Source: an uncultured Oscillospiraceae bacterium (GTDB lineage Bacteria; Bacillota; Clostridia; Oscillospirales; Acutalibacteraceae). Taken from it: 8,713 nt of DNA. The translations under genes were made by a program, and so were the position numbers. Below the pieces are notes generated by a model. The model made no database searches, was not told where the DNA came from, and saw nothing but the letters and a program-made list of their open reading frames with translations. Numbering within the stretch: the stretch's first letter is position 1; every line of letters begins with the position of its first letter. The DNA lies in the NCBI GenBank assembly GCA_902461995.1, contig CABQAA010000070.1, forward strand, positions 1 to 8,713, given 5' to 3'. This document shows positions 8,524 through 8,713 of this stretch, piece after piece.

Positions 8524-8713
8524 AAACAAGAGTGATTACGGTCTGGCTGAAGGATGGGGTCTACCGAAAATACGCGCGGATAGCCGAAAGAAAGGGACAG
8601 ACGGTGGATGAAATGATCTCAGACCTTCTCAGAGAGAGCCAGCGGCCAATGAACCGAAAGGATTGGTATGAAGAGGGATATATCGGCCGAGGCGGCCCAG
8701 GATTGCCTCTTGA
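8520..8713 (+). CDS. Small basic protein, ribbon-helix-helix-like start, 3'-truncated
   Basis: The frame is open to the window end, giving 64 residues from a TTG at 8520. AAAGGGG (8504-8510) lies 9 nt upstream of that codon. The pattern is a short strand RVITVWLKD (4-12), helix VYRKYARIAERKG (14-26), a turn, and helix TVDEMISDLLRES (28-40), as in ribbon-helix-helix antitoxins and repressors. A basic/aromatic tail with a Gly/Pro-rich stretch (YIGRGGPGLPL, 54-64) follows. No family is firmly recognised. Other in-frame starts are GTG at 8532 and ATG at 8613. If the promoter at 8489-8517 is used, translation would have to start at or after 8532. Composition is less GC-rich than the upstream genes, with AGA, GGA and ATA codons, hinting at an accessory gene. 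A toxin-antitoxin partner just beyond the window is possible but unseen. Confidence 0.5.
   Translation, partial: MKTRVITVWLKDGVYRKYARIAERKGQTVDEMISDLLRESQRPMNRKDWYEEGYIGRGGPGLPL

Noticed and set aside
8390..8713. GCCTCTTGA repeated at 8390-8398 and 8705-8713
   Set aside because: A 9-bp repeat is expected by chance at this scale; the second copy touches the window edge, so a longer repeat cannot be tested here.

Overview
The window looks like part of a Clostridia (Firmicutes) chromosome. It is GC-rich, has strong AAGGAGG-type ribosome binding sites, and carries a Gram-positive ECF transporter module next to truA. A DUF5711-like protein, CvpA-like proteins and a zinc-finger Clp ATPase fit an Oscillospiraceae/Ruminococcaceae-type gut or anaerobic bacterium. 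That placement is inferred from gene content, not from a marker gene. All supported genes are on the + strand.

Layout. Positions 1-2352 hold the 3' part of ecfA2 (its Walker A lies before the window), ecfT (overlapping ecfA2 by 7 bp) and truA. Positions 2331-4385 continue with a single-pass membrane protein carrying a beta-propeller-like outer domain (DUF5711-like), which overlaps truA by 22 bp, and then a small four-helix membrane protein (CvpA-like). At 4374-4402 there is a good extended -10 promoter. It begins a second transcription unit with a leader of about 150 nt, a clear CvpA family protein, a CDP-alcohol phosphatidyltransferase (PgsA-type) and a ClpE-like zinc-finger AAA+ unfoldase. 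This unit ends in a textbook 12-bp-stem intrinsic terminator at 8336-8373. A weaker GC-rich hairpin (5950-5977) between the phosphatidyltransferase and clpE may partly uncouple the two.

Positions 8374-8713 differ in character: lower GC, AGA/GGA/AAA codons, a near-consensus promoter (TTGACA-17-TATTCT), and the beginning of a small basic protein with a ribbon-helix-helix-like pattern that runs off the window.

How the genes relate. EcfA2 and EcfT are parts of the shared energising module for vitamin/metal ECF transporters. TruA modifies tRNA. The next four genes concern the cell envelope (membrane proteins and phospholipid synthesis), and ClpE handles protein quality control, probably with ClpP. 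Most of this is ordinary core genome. The points most worth a second look are the unexplained envelope gene set between truA and clpE, the structured leader at 4403-4562, and the truncated small gene at the 3' edge, whose promoter and start codon conflict.
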